IMG/VR virus record: IMGVR_UViG_3300031976_001012
Span: 1-37,376 of that record
Source of the DNA: a virus
Reading direction: 5' to 3' (one strand)
DNA: 37,376 bases
The position numbers were made by a program, and so were the translations under genes. Of this stretch, positions 6,535 to 15,345 are shown piece after piece; the first letter of the stretch is position 1; the number at the start of each line of letters is the position of its first letter. The notes below the pieces were generated by a model. It worked only from the letters and a program-made list of their open reading frames with translations. It searched no databases and had not been told where the DNA came from.

Positions 6535-6785
6535 CTAGCAAACATATCCCGCTGCAGAGCCTGCCTTTCTTCGATCGGCAGGCTTTTTATTAGGGCGCTG
6601 GCAATTTGTAGCGTGGTGTGACGAGGTGGGTTTAGATCATGGGAATGGCTAAGTTTGTAAACAAAGCTGGCACCACAGGCTTTGGTGTTGGTACATTGGC
6701 AATACAGGTCTTTCACCGTCTCGCACAATACGTTAGACGACGTGATCAAGGCTTTGCTGTGGCAATGTGGGCAAATGACTCGCAT
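6531..6785 (-). CDS. ogr: Ogr/Delta-like late transcription activator (zinc finger)
   Basis: An 84-residue protein matching the P2 Ogr / P4 Delta family of zinc-binding activators that contact RNA polymerase at phage late promoters. Cysteines C5-x2-C8-x22-C31-x5-C37 match the Ogr spacing except for one extra residue in the last interval (x4 in P2). The start MRVICPHCHSKA is typical. TGT-N12-ACA sequences at 854 and 5577 are possible targets. It is convergent with the C4-controlled operon and lies at the edge of the virion block, as in many P2-like phages. Confidence 0.88.
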   Translation of the reverse strand: MRVICPHCHSKALITSSNVLCETVKDLYCQCTNTKACGASFVYKLSHSHDLNPPRHTTLQIASALIKSLPIEERQALQRDMFAS

Positions 6786-6889
6786 GGCTAACTCCCCTAA
6801 GTTTTGGATATTTTAGCAAAAATTAGGGAATATATAAGCTATTCTTGAATTACTACTCTTGCGAAACACTTTTAGAAGGAATCGATTCA

Positions 6890-8230
6890 ATGTCCAAGAA
6901 AAAAAAACCAAAATACGATCCTTTAAAAGCCTTGTCACCCATAAGTTTTGACCCAAAAAATGAAGAAGAAGTAAGACAGCTATATAAAATGGCTTGCAAG
7001 GGGTCTGAAAAACACTGGGGTAATATTAAAAAAATAGGGATAACTGAACTCAGCAGCAGCCAAAGAAGTGAATTTATCCACTCAGCTAATAAAGGAATGA
7101 GAGATGCTCAAAGTGAAATAATCTCAATTCTAAAAAATAGAAACGTATCGTCATCGGAAGAGCAATTACTAAGAGGCATTATGGATTCGATTGCTTGGCA
7201 GCTACTAGGGAATGAACTATACGAAGCAAGACTATTACATAAGGGAGAAAATCAGCCTAGCCTCAAATACAGCAATTTCGACTCTGTAGTCCATACAGTA
7301 GAAGAGCTAATAAAAGTTAGCCCTGACTCTATTTCACTAATTTCTGATCTCACAACATTTATACAAGTTGGTGATATTTTAAGCATATGCCCAATCAATG
7401 GTAAGACCATTCATGAAGTCAAAGAAGGAAAAGTAAACGAAAAAATCCACAAAGCACTTGAGTTCTACTCTGAATCTAAGTGCGATAGATACCTACAACT
7501 CTTTACTCAGAACGAAAGCCCCAAAGTACAAAGGCAGCTTACTAGAGTTGTTAGGCAAATGGGTAGGATGTCATATTTCTCAAATGTTGTTAAGAACGGC
7601 GAAGGAGTTAATCCTGATACAGATATGAAAATTAGAGTAGCTGAGGCTCAAGCACCACTTAACTTATGGTTTACTGAATTAGTAGATGCTCTGGGTGAAT
7701 CGGAAAAAAATGGATGGGCTATGAAAAAAATAGAGAATTGCTTATTTTTAGGCTGTTACTCTGATGAATATCTCTTCAACTTTGGTCACATTGCCTTCAA
7801 TGAATGGTTTAAGGATAGTGGAGGTACTATTGATTGCCCAAGAGCTAGGCTTATTGATTCTATTATTACACCTCTTGCTCTGCCCATTTTTAACCTTGAT
7901 TTACCAGAAAAATTTATGTTTGATATTCTATTCGGCCGCAAACAAGTTTGTTTAGGGTTAAATATTGCAGCTCTCATGGATGAGTGTAAAAAAGTTGGCT
8001 TATCTGTCCGCTTCGCCTCAAAAAAAGAAAAAGGGAAGTCAGAGAATGATGGACAACCTCCATATACATACGAAGGAAAAGCTATAATAATTGGAAATGG
8101 AGAGGTTGAAATGATGCTATTCGATGGTATTTTCTTAAGAACCATATTTCATGGGCAAAAACCAGTTTCGCTCATTAAGCAATTCCTTGCAGACATAGCA
8201 ACTGCCAACAAAGAATCAACTAAAGCTTAA
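6890..8230 (+). CDS. Hypothetical cargo protein with nuclease-like motif beside the portal gene
   Basis: A 446-residue protein of unrecognised family, AT-richer than the flanking phage genes. Residues 155-185 read FIQVGDILSI...TIHEVKEGKVN, where D162 and E176-V-K178 have the spacing of a PD-(D/E)xK nuclease core, a common signature of defence nucleases. The remainder looks mostly alpha-helical. The start ATG at 6890 has AGAAGGA about nine bases upstream; an in-frame TTG at 6845 lacks this. It is a lone gene between ogr and the convergent portal gene, the slot where P2 carries tin and old, which block other phages. A defence role is inferred from position and the motif; nuclease activity is unproven. 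Confidence 0.72.
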   Translation: MSKKKKPKYDPLKALSPISFDPKNEEEVRQLYKMACKGSEKHWGNIKKIGITELSSSQRSEFIHSANKGMRDAQSEIISILKNRNVSSSEEQLLRGIMDSIAWQLLGNELYEARLLHKGENQPSLKYSNFDSVVHTVEELIKVSPDSISLISDLTTFIQVGDILSICPINGKTIHEVKEGKVNEKIHKALEFYSESKCDRYLQLFTQNESPKVQRQLTRVVRQMGRMSYFSNVVKNGEGVNPDTDMKIRVAEAQAPLNLWFTELVDALGESEKNGWAMKKIENCLFLGCYSDEYLFNFGHIAFNEWFKDSGGTIDCPRARLIDSIITPLALPIFNLDLPEKFMFDILFGRKQVCLGLNIAALMDECKKVGLSVRFASKKEKGKSENDGQPPYTYEGKAIIIGNGEVEMMLFDGIFLRTIFHGQKPVSLIKQFLADIATANKESTKA

Positions 8231-8251
8231 CCTCCTATCTAATTCAAAACG

Positions 8252-9262
8252 TCAAGTTTCATCCCGCCACATTGGTTCTTTGAAGCTGACCGCGCCAACA
8301 CCTATGTGCTGGTTTATCTCTAAAAATGGCTGCTGCAGTGCGCCTATTTCCAGTTCGTGATACACGCGCATTATCTTCTCTATGTCGCCAAAGCCGCCGT
8401 TGGTTTCTGGCATGATGCCAGATAGACCAGGCTGCATGCGGTGCATAGATAGGATCTCGTCGCGGGTGATGTTCTTTACCCGCTCGAATTCGTCTTTGGT
8501 GCCGATGTCGCCCACGGGGATGATTTGCACCGGATCTTTAGCAGCGGATTTACCAATGTTCAGATACAGCGATCGGAAATTCCCCGGGCCTTTTGAATCT
8601 TGAACTTTCTTCTGTATTTTTAGGGCGGTGTCTTCGTCTAAGTCCGCGTCGTTGGTCACTAGTATGTAGCCCATGTGAGCACCGTTTGAGTAGTATTTTC
8701 GACGAAATAAGCCTGCCTCTTCGCTTAGTAATACCGACTGAATCCCGCCTAAGTATTCCGGCACTCCATAAATGCTTTGCTTCAAATCGGGCTCAATGAT
8801 CTGAACCACTTCGCCTGGTTTAAATTCGGTTTTGCTACCGTCTTTATTCAGTTTGAAGAACACGTCTTTTTTACGGCCACGGCGCATGGTGAGCGCTGGC
8901 AACCATTCGGTACGAACGGTTTTGCCAAAGCCATTACGAAACACCTGAAAGTACATCATGCCAGTGACCACGTAATCCAACGCGAGGCGCTGCATGGTGT
9001 TGTAGGTCATGAGTGGCGACGGTTTAAACCATTTCATCACCATGTTCTTTTTAAAGTGCAGAATCGAATTGTGGTGCGGGTTGGCGTTCATCAAATCGGC
9101 CAAGCCAGACAGCGACACGGGTGGACGGTAGTATTCGCCCATTGTGTCCAGGTACACGCCAATGTATTCGGATATGTGATTATTTAGCACCGGCTCTGGC
9201 GCACCAAATTCAAACATGTGCGTGGCGCTTTGGGTGGTTTTTGTCTCTTCGGCTACTGTCAT
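8252..9262 (-). CDS. Q: Portal protein (P2 gpQ-like)
   Basis: A 336-residue phage portal of the PBSX/P2 Q type. It forms the ring at the capsid vertex through which DNA is packaged and to which the tail joins. Recognisable segments are NANPHHNSILHFKKN (about 60-72), YVVTGMMYFQVFRN, IYGVPEYLGG, and MRPGLSG-type residues near the C terminus (SMHRMQPGLSGI). Length fits P2 Q (344). It is transcribed with the terminase gene upstream (33 bp gap), opposite to the capsid genes, as in P2. Confidence 0.95.
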   Translation of the reverse strand: MTVAEETKTTQSATHMFEFGAPEPVLNNHISEYIGVYLDTMGEYYRPPVSLSGLADLMNANPHHNSILHFKKNMVMKWFKPSPLMTYNTMQRLALDYVVTGMMYFQVFRNGFGKTVRTEWLPALTMRRGRKKDVFFKLNKDGSKTEFKPGEVVQIIEPDLKQSIYGVPEYLGGIQSVLLSEEAGLFRRKYYSNGAHMGYILVTNDADLDEDTALKIQKKVQDSKGPGNFRSLYLNIGKSAAKDPVQIIPVGDIGTKDEFERVKNITRDEILSMHRMQPGLSGIMPETNGGFGDIEKIMRVYHELEIGALQQPFLEINQHIGVGAVSFKEPMWRDET

Positions 9263-9295
9263 TTTGGTGCTTTCCTAATTAAGTTGATCGCGTTT

Positions 9296-11110
9296 TTAGT
9301 CACTAAAAGCCACGGTGGTTTTTCGTTTGGGGGCTATGGGTTCGTAGTTAAAAGCGTGCATGATGGCCCAGGCTACATCGGCGTGGCCGGTTGCATTGGA
9401 TCGGTTTGCCACGTACGTGATTTGTCCGTTGTCGGTGACTTTTTGAGTGATCATCATGAACGCTTGTGCGACTTCTTTATCGCCTGCACTGAATTTGAAT
9501 AAGCCGTTTTCGATGAGGTCGAGGGCTTTTAAGACGAGTTCGGTTTTGGTTTGTACGCTGTAGGTGATCGGCGTAACCCGTCGGTAAAATTGCTCAACGA
9601 GTTCAAATACACCGCGCCCAATGCCGGACACGTCTATGCCGATGTGCTTGACGTTGTGCTTTTCTTTTTCTTCTTTGATTCGCGCCGCTTGCCACTGAAA
9701 GTTCACACCGCGCCAAGAATCTTTTTTCAAAAGTCGCCACGGATCACTTGCACCCAATGGAATAGACAAAAGGGCGAGGCTGGCGTTGTCTGTGGTTCGC
9801 GACGGGTCGTAGCCAATGGCCACAGGTCTGTTACCAAATGGTTGGCCTGCGTCTTTGTGGTAATCGGTCCATGTTTCGGTATCGACCATGCATTTTAGTA
9901 GCGTTGCTAGGGTAAATACGCTGTTGGCGTCGTCTATCCATTTGCACAGGTACTTGTTATTGAATGCGTCTGTACTGTTTTCATCCCTCAGTTGCTCTAT
10001 GTCGAACAGGTCACAACCGCCCTCTTCTGCATCTTCTATGGTGACGATTTGCCGCCACATTTTGTCTGGCCCTATCCAGCCGCCTTTTAGGTTTTTATGG
10101 CTTATATCGAATGTAATACGTTTGGATTCTGCGAGCTTTTTGTTGTAGTTGTTGCCATTCCACATTTCATACGCAGGGTGTGAGGTGGCAGACGGCACAG
10201 AGAAGAGAGTACGACGCCATTTTTTGTGTGAAGACATACCAGACGCCATATCCCATAGCTTCACAAAGTCCGGCATCCAGAACACTTCATCACAATAAAG
10301 ATGACCGTGGTAAGAGTTGGCTGTGCGGCTGTTTGTGGATAAAAAGCGCAGTTCTGCACCGTTTGATAGGGTTATTACGCCTTGGCCTTTTAACTCGACG
10401 TCAAAGTGCTGCATGGCAAAGGCGATGATGTAGGCTTTGAATACTTCTGCCTGGTCCCGTGACGATGATAAGAAAAGCTGGTTGTCGCCGGTGCGTATTG
10501 CATCGTCTAGGGCTTCGAATGCAAAGTACCAGGTCGCGCCAATTTGCCGAGACTTTAGAATCATGCGGGTACGGCGTGTTAGCGGGTCTAACTTGCGTTG
10601 GTACCAGAACTCTTGATAAGGGAAAAATAGCTTGTTACGAACATCGTCTAGCATTTCTTCTGTGATGCTGGATATGTCGTTTTTTACTTTCTTTTTACGA
10701 CCGCGACCGCCGGACTTTTTCTCGCCTTGTGATTTTGATTCGCCGCTTGGGAACTCTGGCGATGCATAACCACCGCTGGCAATGGCTTTGGCCTCGGCTT
10801 GTTTCTTTTCCGCTTCCGCCGCTTTGATTTGATAATCCCCAAAGACAGCAATCAGTTTTGCTAGTTCGTCTATTTCTGCAGGGGTTTTATTGTCCTTTTC
10901 TACGAGTAAGTTTATTCGTCGTGCCAGGGCTTGTTCGACTGTGTCTGGTGGGGCGAATAAATCCCATGTGCCAGCATCCCGCCAATTGTAGAGCGTGCGT
11001 GTCTCTACCCCCGTGTCTCTGGATATCTCCTGAATAGCCCAGCCTTTTATATAAAGCTGTTTCGCGGCTTCTTTTACTTCTGGCGAATACGTCTTTGCCA
11101 CTTCTAGCAC
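9296..11110 (-). CDS. P: Terminase large (ATPase) subunit, P2 gpP-like
   Basis: A 604-residue packaging motor. An N-terminal helix-turn-helix lies at about 24-48. An atypical Walker A (KSRQIGAT, 186-193), Walker B (LYCDE, 271-275) and a C-terminal nuclease domain with acidic residues D435 (IGYDPS), D493 (IGIDVSG) and D578 (GHADVAWA) follow. Length matches P2 P (590). It cuts and pumps concatemeric DNA into procapsids through the portal. A basic linker near 130-145 (GGRGRKKK) joins the N-terminal part to the motor. It is divergent from the scaffold gene, as in P2. Confidence 0.96.
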   Translation of the reverse strand: MLEVAKTYSPEVKEAAKQLYIKGWAIQEISRDTGVETRTLYNWRDAGTWDLFAPPDTVEQALARRINLLVEKDNKTPAEIDELAKLIAVFGDYQIKAAEAEKKQAEAKAIASGGYASPEFPSGESKSQGEKKSGGRGRKKKVKNDISSITEEMLDDVRNKLFFPYQEFWYQRKLDPLTRRTRMILKSRQIGATWYFAFEALDDAIRTGDNQLFLSSSRDQAEVFKAYIIAFAMQHFDVELKGQGVITLSNGAELRFLSTNSRTANSYHGHLYCDEVFWMPDFVKLWDMASGMSSHKKWRRTLFSVPSATSHPAYEMWNGNNYNKKLAESKRITFDISHKNLKGGWIGPDKMWRQIVTIEDAEEGGCDLFDIEQLRDENSTDAFNNKYLCKWIDDANSVFTLATLLKCMVDTETWTDYHKDAGQPFGNRPVAIGYDPSRTTDNASLALLSIPLGASDPWRLLKKDSWRGVNFQWQAARIKEEKEKHNVKHIGIDVSGIGRGVFELVEQFYRRVTPITYSVQTKTELVLKALDLIENGLFKFSAGDKEVAQAFMMITQKVTDNGQITYVANRSNATGHADVAWAIMHAFNYEPIAPKRKTTVAFSD

Positions 11111-11313
11111 CTGCTTTTTACATATGACGCTATTTTAGGTGCTGAAATTAAAGAATTAACCCTCTGTCATGAATAGTAATTTCTATTTGTTTTATATAGG
11201 AATTCTAAGGAATTAAAGCCGTTGAATAGCGCCATTTTTACACCTAGAATTTTCAACATTAGAGACAAAAACACCATTTTTAAGGTGATTTAAAAACTCA
11301 AAAAGGTTGAAAC
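11111..11313. promoter_or_regulatory. Divergent promoter region between terminase and scaffold genes
   Basis: Two hundred AT-rich bases must hold the late promoters for the leftward P-Q operon and the rightward O-N-M-L operon. It contains repeated GGTG/CACC words (AGGTGCTG, ACACCTAG, ACACCATT, AGGTGATT). I could not find a perfect TGT-N12-ACA box here, so the exact activator sites remain undefined. Confidence 0.45.
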
Positions 11314-12228
11314 ATGGCAAAGCCTAAGAAAAAAACAGAGTGGTATCGATTCGGTCGCAGCGGAGACACGATAGACGGTCGCGTAATCAAAGTGGAAGAC
11401 ATTCAGCAAGCCGCTGATAGCTATGACACAAGTTTTTATACCGCATTAATTTGGCCTGACCATAAACGCTGGTTCAATTTGGGCAAAGTTATTGCTGTAC
11501 GCGCTGAAAAGAACGACGAAGGCGGTATGGATCTATATGGCCAAGTGGAAGCCAATGAGTACTACAAAGACATGAATAAGATGGGCCAACGCCTTTTCTT
11601 CTCTATGGAGCTTTGGCCTAACTTCCGCAAAACCGAAAAGACCTACCTTAGCGGCCTTGCTGCAACCGATGAACCGGCCTCTGTAGCGACCAGCGAAATC
11701 CATCTTTCCCGTGTTGAACCTGATGTCACGGTGGGCGACGCGATTGAAGTGGTGCCGCATTACTTTGAAGCCCAAGGCAGCACAGAAGGCGATGCAAAAA
11801 ATTTGCTCGCAGCCATTGCCAGCTTTTTCAAATCCCAAACCCCATCCGACGATGATTCTGACGACTCACAGGAAGAAACCGACATGACTAAAGAACAATA
11901 CGAAGCACTTTCAAGCGGCCTAACGGCACTCACTAAACGATTCAATACCGCTTTTCCAGAAGGCGAACAAGCGCCTGCAGGCGGTGAAGCACCAACACTG
12001 GAAGAACAAGTGATTGCACTGACAGCGCAAGTAAAAGAGCTGACGGATAAGCAAGGCACACCGCCAAAAGACGAGCCTGAAAGCGGTGTCTCGAAAGAAG
12101 AGTTTTCGCAGCTTCAAACAGCACTCACCACGCTGACAGAGCAATTCGCGGCAGCAACACAAGAGCAGCCAGGCACAAACGGTGGAGAACATGACGGCGA
12201 AGGAAGAGAGCGAGGTTCGTGCATTTAA
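11314..12228 (+). CDS. O: Capsid scaffolding protein with maturation protease (P2 gpO-like)
   Basis: A 304-residue P2 gpO homologue combining an N-terminal serine protease with a C-terminal scaffold. By alignment from memory with P2 gpO (D19, H48, S107), the catalytic triad is D21 (GDTIDGR), H50 (WPDHKRW) and S97 (FFSMELWPNF). The scaffold half (about 190-300) is rich in Glu, Gln and Thr with coiled-coil-like segments, and helps procapsid assembly before being cleaved. It is the first gene of the rightward late operon, 56 bp before the capsid gene. Confidence 0.94.
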   Translation: MAKPKKKTEWYRFGRSGDTIDGRVIKVEDIQQAADSYDTSFYTALIWPDHKRWFNLGKVIAVRAEKNDEGGMDLYGQVEANEYYKDMNKMGQRLFFSMELWPNFRKTEKTYLSGLAATDEPASVATSEIHLSRVEPDVTVGDAIEVVPHYFEAQGSTEGDAKNLLAAIASFFKSQTPSDDDSDDSQEETDMTKEQYEALSSGLTALTKRFNTAFPEGEQAPAGGEAPTLEEQVIALTAQVKELTDKQGTPPKDEPESGVSKEEFSQLQTALTTLTEQFAAATQEQPGTNGGEHDGEGRERGSCI

Positions 12229-12284
12229 GCCACGTATTTAAGTTTTTCATTCGCTAAACATCACTTTTATATAGGAACAGAATC

Positions 12285-13307
12285 ATGCCTTTAAGCACCC
12301 AAGGCCGCGCTCGATTAGATCAGCATTTTACCGAGACGGCAGAAGATTTTAACGTAACTCCCCGCGACCCATCTTCGGGCCAGCACTTTTCAGCGACGCC
12401 ATCGGTTGCTCAAACTATTTATGAACGAGTTGTGGAACACGGCGACGAATTCTTACAGATGATCAACGTCATCCCTGTTAGCGAAATCAAGTCTGAAAAG
12501 GTCGGCATGAGCCTAAACGGCAGTGCTGCACGTCGCACAAACACAGACGGTGGTAACGAGCGCAAGCCGTCGCACCTGGTCAGTCTTGCTGCAAAAATGT
12601 ACGAACTGTTCCCTACCGAGTTCGATGTGGCATTGAAGTATTCGAAAATCGACTCGTGGGCCAAGTTTAAAGATTTTGCTGCTCGATACATGAAATTAGT
12701 ACGCGCCCGAATTAGTGACGATATGTTGCTAATCGGCTGGACAGGCACACATTCAGCACCGCAGTCAGACCCTGCAACTTACCCGCTTTTGGAAGATATG
12801 AACAAAGGCTGGCTGCAGATCATGCGTGAATTTAACGAAGGTTCTCAGTACCTAATTGGTACGGAAGAGGTTCCACTCGTACTGGGTAGTGACACCATTA
12901 AGAACTTGGATGTATTGGTTCACCAAGGCATTCAAATGCTTCCGAAACATTACCGCAAACGCAAAGACTTGGTCGCGTTGGTGGGTTCTGATTTGTTGAG
13001 TTCACAAGAAGAAACCTACTTCGAAGTGAACGGCAATACACCCACGGAAAAAGCCGTGTTGGCCAACCGTATTACCAAAGCCTATGGCGGTTTACCAACC
13101 ATGAGCCCTGCTTTCTTCCCCGATGGCGGATTACTTATTACACCGTTGGACAACCTTTCTATCTACTACCAGGACACGTCGGTTCGTCGTACTCAAAAAG
13201 ACAAGCCTGAACTGAATGAAGTGCAAGACTTCAACTCGGTTAACCAAGGCTACGTCGTGGAAGACGAAGAGCTGGCTGTACTGATCGAAAATATCACTCT
13301 GGCGTAA
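12285..13307 (+). CDS. N: Major capsid protein (P2 gpN-like)
   Basis: A 340-residue HK97-fold major capsid protein of P2 type, building the icosahedral head. P2-like segments are visible: INVIPVSEIKSEKVGMSLNG near 60-80, FPDGGLLITPLDNLSIYY in the C-terminal third, and NSVNQGYVVEDEE near the end. Length is close to P2 N (357). In P2 the first residues are removed by the gpO protease. A terminator-like hairpin follows, which may set the stoichiometry between capsid and the small terminase gene. Confidence 0.96.
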   Translation: MPLSTQGRARLDQHFTETAEDFNVTPRDPSSGQHFSATPSVAQTIYERVVEHGDEFLQMINVIPVSEIKSEKVGMSLNGSAARRTNTDGGNERKPSHLVSLAAKMYELFPTEFDVALKYSKIDSWAKFKDFAARYMKLVRARISDDMLLIGWTGTHSAPQSDPATYPLLEDMNKGWLQIMREFNEGSQYLIGTEEVPLVLGSDTIKNLDVLVHQGIQMLPKHYRKRKDLVALVGSDLLSSQEETYFEVNGNTPTEKAVLANRITKAYGGLPTMSPAFFPDGGLLITPLDNLSIYYQDTSVRRTQKDKPELNEVQDFNSVNQGYVVEDEELAVLIENITLA

Positions 13308-13335
13308 GCAGAAGCCGCACACGGACGTGCATCTT

Positions 13336-13376
13336 GGCCCTATGCCTTTAATTGCTAGATGGCTAGGGCCCTTTTT
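13336..13376 (+). terminator. Intercistronic terminator/attenuator after the capsid gene
   Basis: GGCCCTA (13336-13342) pairs with TAGGGCC (13364-13370), with GCC/GGC continuing inward, followed by CTTTTT. It lies between N and M within the late operon, so it probably acts as partial attenuation rather than a full stop. Confidence 0.7.
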
Positions 13377-13396
13377 AAAACTCGGTGGAGACCAAC

Positions 13397-14299
13397 ATGG
13401 CAACACTAAAACAGATCAAACAAGCGCAGATAGACGCGGCTAAAAAGGCTGGAAAGCCAAGCCCGTATGTAAAAACCATCGTTATTCATGAGCCTGTTCC
13501 AGTTCATGAAGTTGAAGTGAAGATTTCCCTTGAAAGTAATCGAATGAGCAAATTTGCGGCATTGAAAGCTAAGCAGCTTGAGGCCAACCCAGACGCGTAT
13601 GGCGTTAAACCAACGGTAATCGGTGTAGACATGGCCGATGGTGGCGACAGCACTTCAATCATGATGACGGGCGGCGTAGGCAAGCACTTATTCGAGCAGC
13701 TTCAAGCGGCCATGGTGACGGACGTTGCTCGCATCAAAACCAAACCAGAACTCGAAGACAAACAAGCACTTAAAGGCGAGCTTTTACCCAATTATTTGCC
13801 GTTTGTGCAGGCGTATATAGCCGATGGCCATAACTACCCAAACGATGTGGCGGTGCAAGTGATGGTGTGGTTGTTCGATGTGAACGACATCGATAACGCG
13901 CTGAAAATTGGCATGTACCTGGTCGCAACTGGCAACAACGATTTGCCGCACAAATTCAGCCGCAATTTACCGACGTTTGTTGCTGATGCAATCTACGACT
14001 GGGCGAATGATGAACTGAAAGCCAAGCAAACCGCCAGCCCGTATTTAGACGATTTGGTTGCCTTTATTGATGACGATGCACTGGTTGAAAAGTGGGATTT
14101 ACACCCCGCTGTCATTAGTAAAAACCTTGCTCTTTTGGCGAAGCATAAAGAACGCGAAGGCAAGTTAGCCGAGTGCGTAGCCCTTTGTGAACGTGCCGAG
14201 GAGGTAAACCCAACCGGCGCTGGCGTGAAGACGATGAAAGAGCGCGTGCAAAAGCTACTCGATAAAGCAGAAAGCAGCAACGAAGAAACAAACGAATAG
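13397..14299 (+). CDS. M: Small terminase subunit (P2 gpM-like)
   Basis: A 300-residue protein whose place between capsid and gpL, and whose central segment (about 150-200: NDVAVQVMVWLFDVNDIDNALKI; RNLPTFVADAIYDW), identify P2 gpM, the DNA-recognition subunit of terminase acting at cos. I prefer ATG 13397 to the in-frame GTG 13385 because GGTGGAG lies six bases upstream. The N-terminal 90 residues are longer and more basic than usual; the C-terminal part has helical repeat-like segments. It works with gpP encoded on the other strand. Confidence 0.9.
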   Translation: MATLKQIKQAQIDAAKKAGKPSPYVKTIVIHEPVPVHEVEVKISLESNRMSKFAALKAKQLEANPDAYGVKPTVIGVDMADGGDSTSIMMTGGVGKHLFEQLQAAMVTDVARIKTKPELEDKQALKGELLPNYLPFVQAYIADGHNYPNDVAVQVMVWLFDVNDIDNALKIGMYLVATGNNDLPHKFSRNLPTFVADAIYDWANDELKAKQTASPYLDDLVAFIDDDALVEKWDLHPAVISKNLALLAKHKEREGKLAECVALCERAEEVNPTGAGVKTMKERVQKLLDKAESSNEETNE

Positions 14300-14406
14300 G
14301 CTCCACCTGCAGGAGCTTGGCATGCACGAGGCAAAGCGGCTTTTGGCCAACTTTGTTTAGTGTCTTGCTCTTGCACCCTAATTTAACGCTTTGATGGATT
14401 ACGGAT

Positions 14407-14892
14407 ATGTCTCTAACAGGTAAACCTTCACTTACGACAGCTGCACAGGTTGCCAATGATGGCTTTTGGCCTGAATTGTCTTTGTCGGATTTGATGAACC
14501 GATACCGCATCCCGTCAGAGTACGCAGACGACACGATCTCGTGGGGGCTGTCTCTTGCGTTGGTCCGTGTGAATGAACAGCTAGAACGAGCTAAGCAAGC
14601 CGTTTTAATTATGCCGTTTGAGACCTTCGCAGGCTATTTGGAATCATCTAGCGCAGCTGCTTTAAACGTGCATTACGAACACGCGGTGTACAGCTATGCC
14701 AAGGCGTTTTTGCTGCAGCAGTTTTCCACCATGAACCGCCGTAAAGAAGCCGAGAACATGGCGAAAGAAAGCGCGGAAACGGAACAGTACTGGCTAGACG
14801 AAAGTAAGAAAAGTGTGGCGGCGATATTGCGGCATTTCTTCCCAGGGGAAGAGCACAGCACAAAAGCGAATTTCTTTGTGGGGGTGATTTAG
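14407..14892 (+). CDS. L: Head completion/stabilisation protein (P2 gpL-like)
   Basis: A 161-residue head completion protein that seals the filled head below the portal, like P2 gpL (169). Segments FWPELSLSDLMNRYRIP, SWGLSLALVRVNEQL and HYEHAVYSYAKAFLLQQF are typical, with a helical C terminus. It follows gpM after a 107-bp spacer without a gene; the spacer has a short GCTCC/GGAGC hairpin. It lies one base upstream of the next tail gene. Confidence 0.92.
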   Translation: MSLTGKPSLTTAAQVANDGFWPELSLSDLMNRYRIPSEYADDTISWGLSLALVRVNEQLERAKQAVLIMPFETFAGYLESSSAAALNVHYEHAVYSYAKAFLLQQFSTMNRRKEAENMAKESAETEQYWLDESKKSVAAILRHFFPGEEHSTKANFFVGVI

Positions 14893-15345
14893 ATGATTAA
14901 GTTGCAGCAGATCACCGCCTTTTTGATCGGACTAGATTTGGTCGCCGCGGAGAACATCGACACATGGGTAGAAAACCCTCAAGTCGTGCCGCGCTTCACG
15001 GACTTAGGTGATGGCCAGATGATTGTTTACACGCAGACTTATGACGCAATGATCGCCATCGAACGCTACCCGCACCAAGTGCATGACGCGGAATTATTGT
15101 TTGCTCAAATGTGCGTTTGGCTCATTGAAAACGACGAGTCACGCCTTGAATTGAATCTGCCTCATCCCGAAACCGATGTGACAATTTTGGACAGTAAAAC
15201 CGCTGACATTGACATAGTGATTCGCTTTGAAGAAGACATCACCGCGGTAGAAGACGAGAGCGGGCCAATTGCCTTCCAAGACAAGCGCTATCGATTGGAT
15301 GGGGTCACCTTGTCTTACGCCAAAGAAGGCGAAATGGCGAGCTAA
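14893..15345 (+). CDS. R: Tail completion protein (P2 gpR-like)
   Basis: A 150-residue protein at the position of P2 gpR, which with gpS closes the head-proximal tail end. Residues 1-60 (ITAFLIGLDLVAAENIDTWVEN) and the C-terminal segment with DIVIRFEEDITAV fit the gpR-like family. It begins directly after gpL's stop and its stop overlaps the next start (TAATGAG). Assignment rests more on order than on strong motifs. Confidence 0.72.
   Translation: MIKLQQITAFLIGLDLVAAENIDTWVENPQVVPRFTDLGDGQMIVYTQTYDAMIAIERYPHQVHDAELLFAQMCVWLIENDESRLELNLPHPETDVTILDSKTADIDIVIRFEEDITAVEDESGPIAFQDKRYRLDGVTLSYAKEGEMAS

Noticed and set aside
6786-8251. cos packaging site near the portal, as in P2
   Set aside because: The P2 cos region lies near Q, but I could not find a sequence recognisably similar to P2 cos, so no site is called.
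9888-10665. Plus-strand frames inside the terminase gene
   Set aside because: Shadow frames of the clearly coding minus-strand terminase; no ribosome sites and no domains.
14300-14406. Possible small gene between M and L
   Set aside because: The 107 bp contain no frame with a start and ribosome site; only a short GCTCC/GGAGC hairpin is visible.
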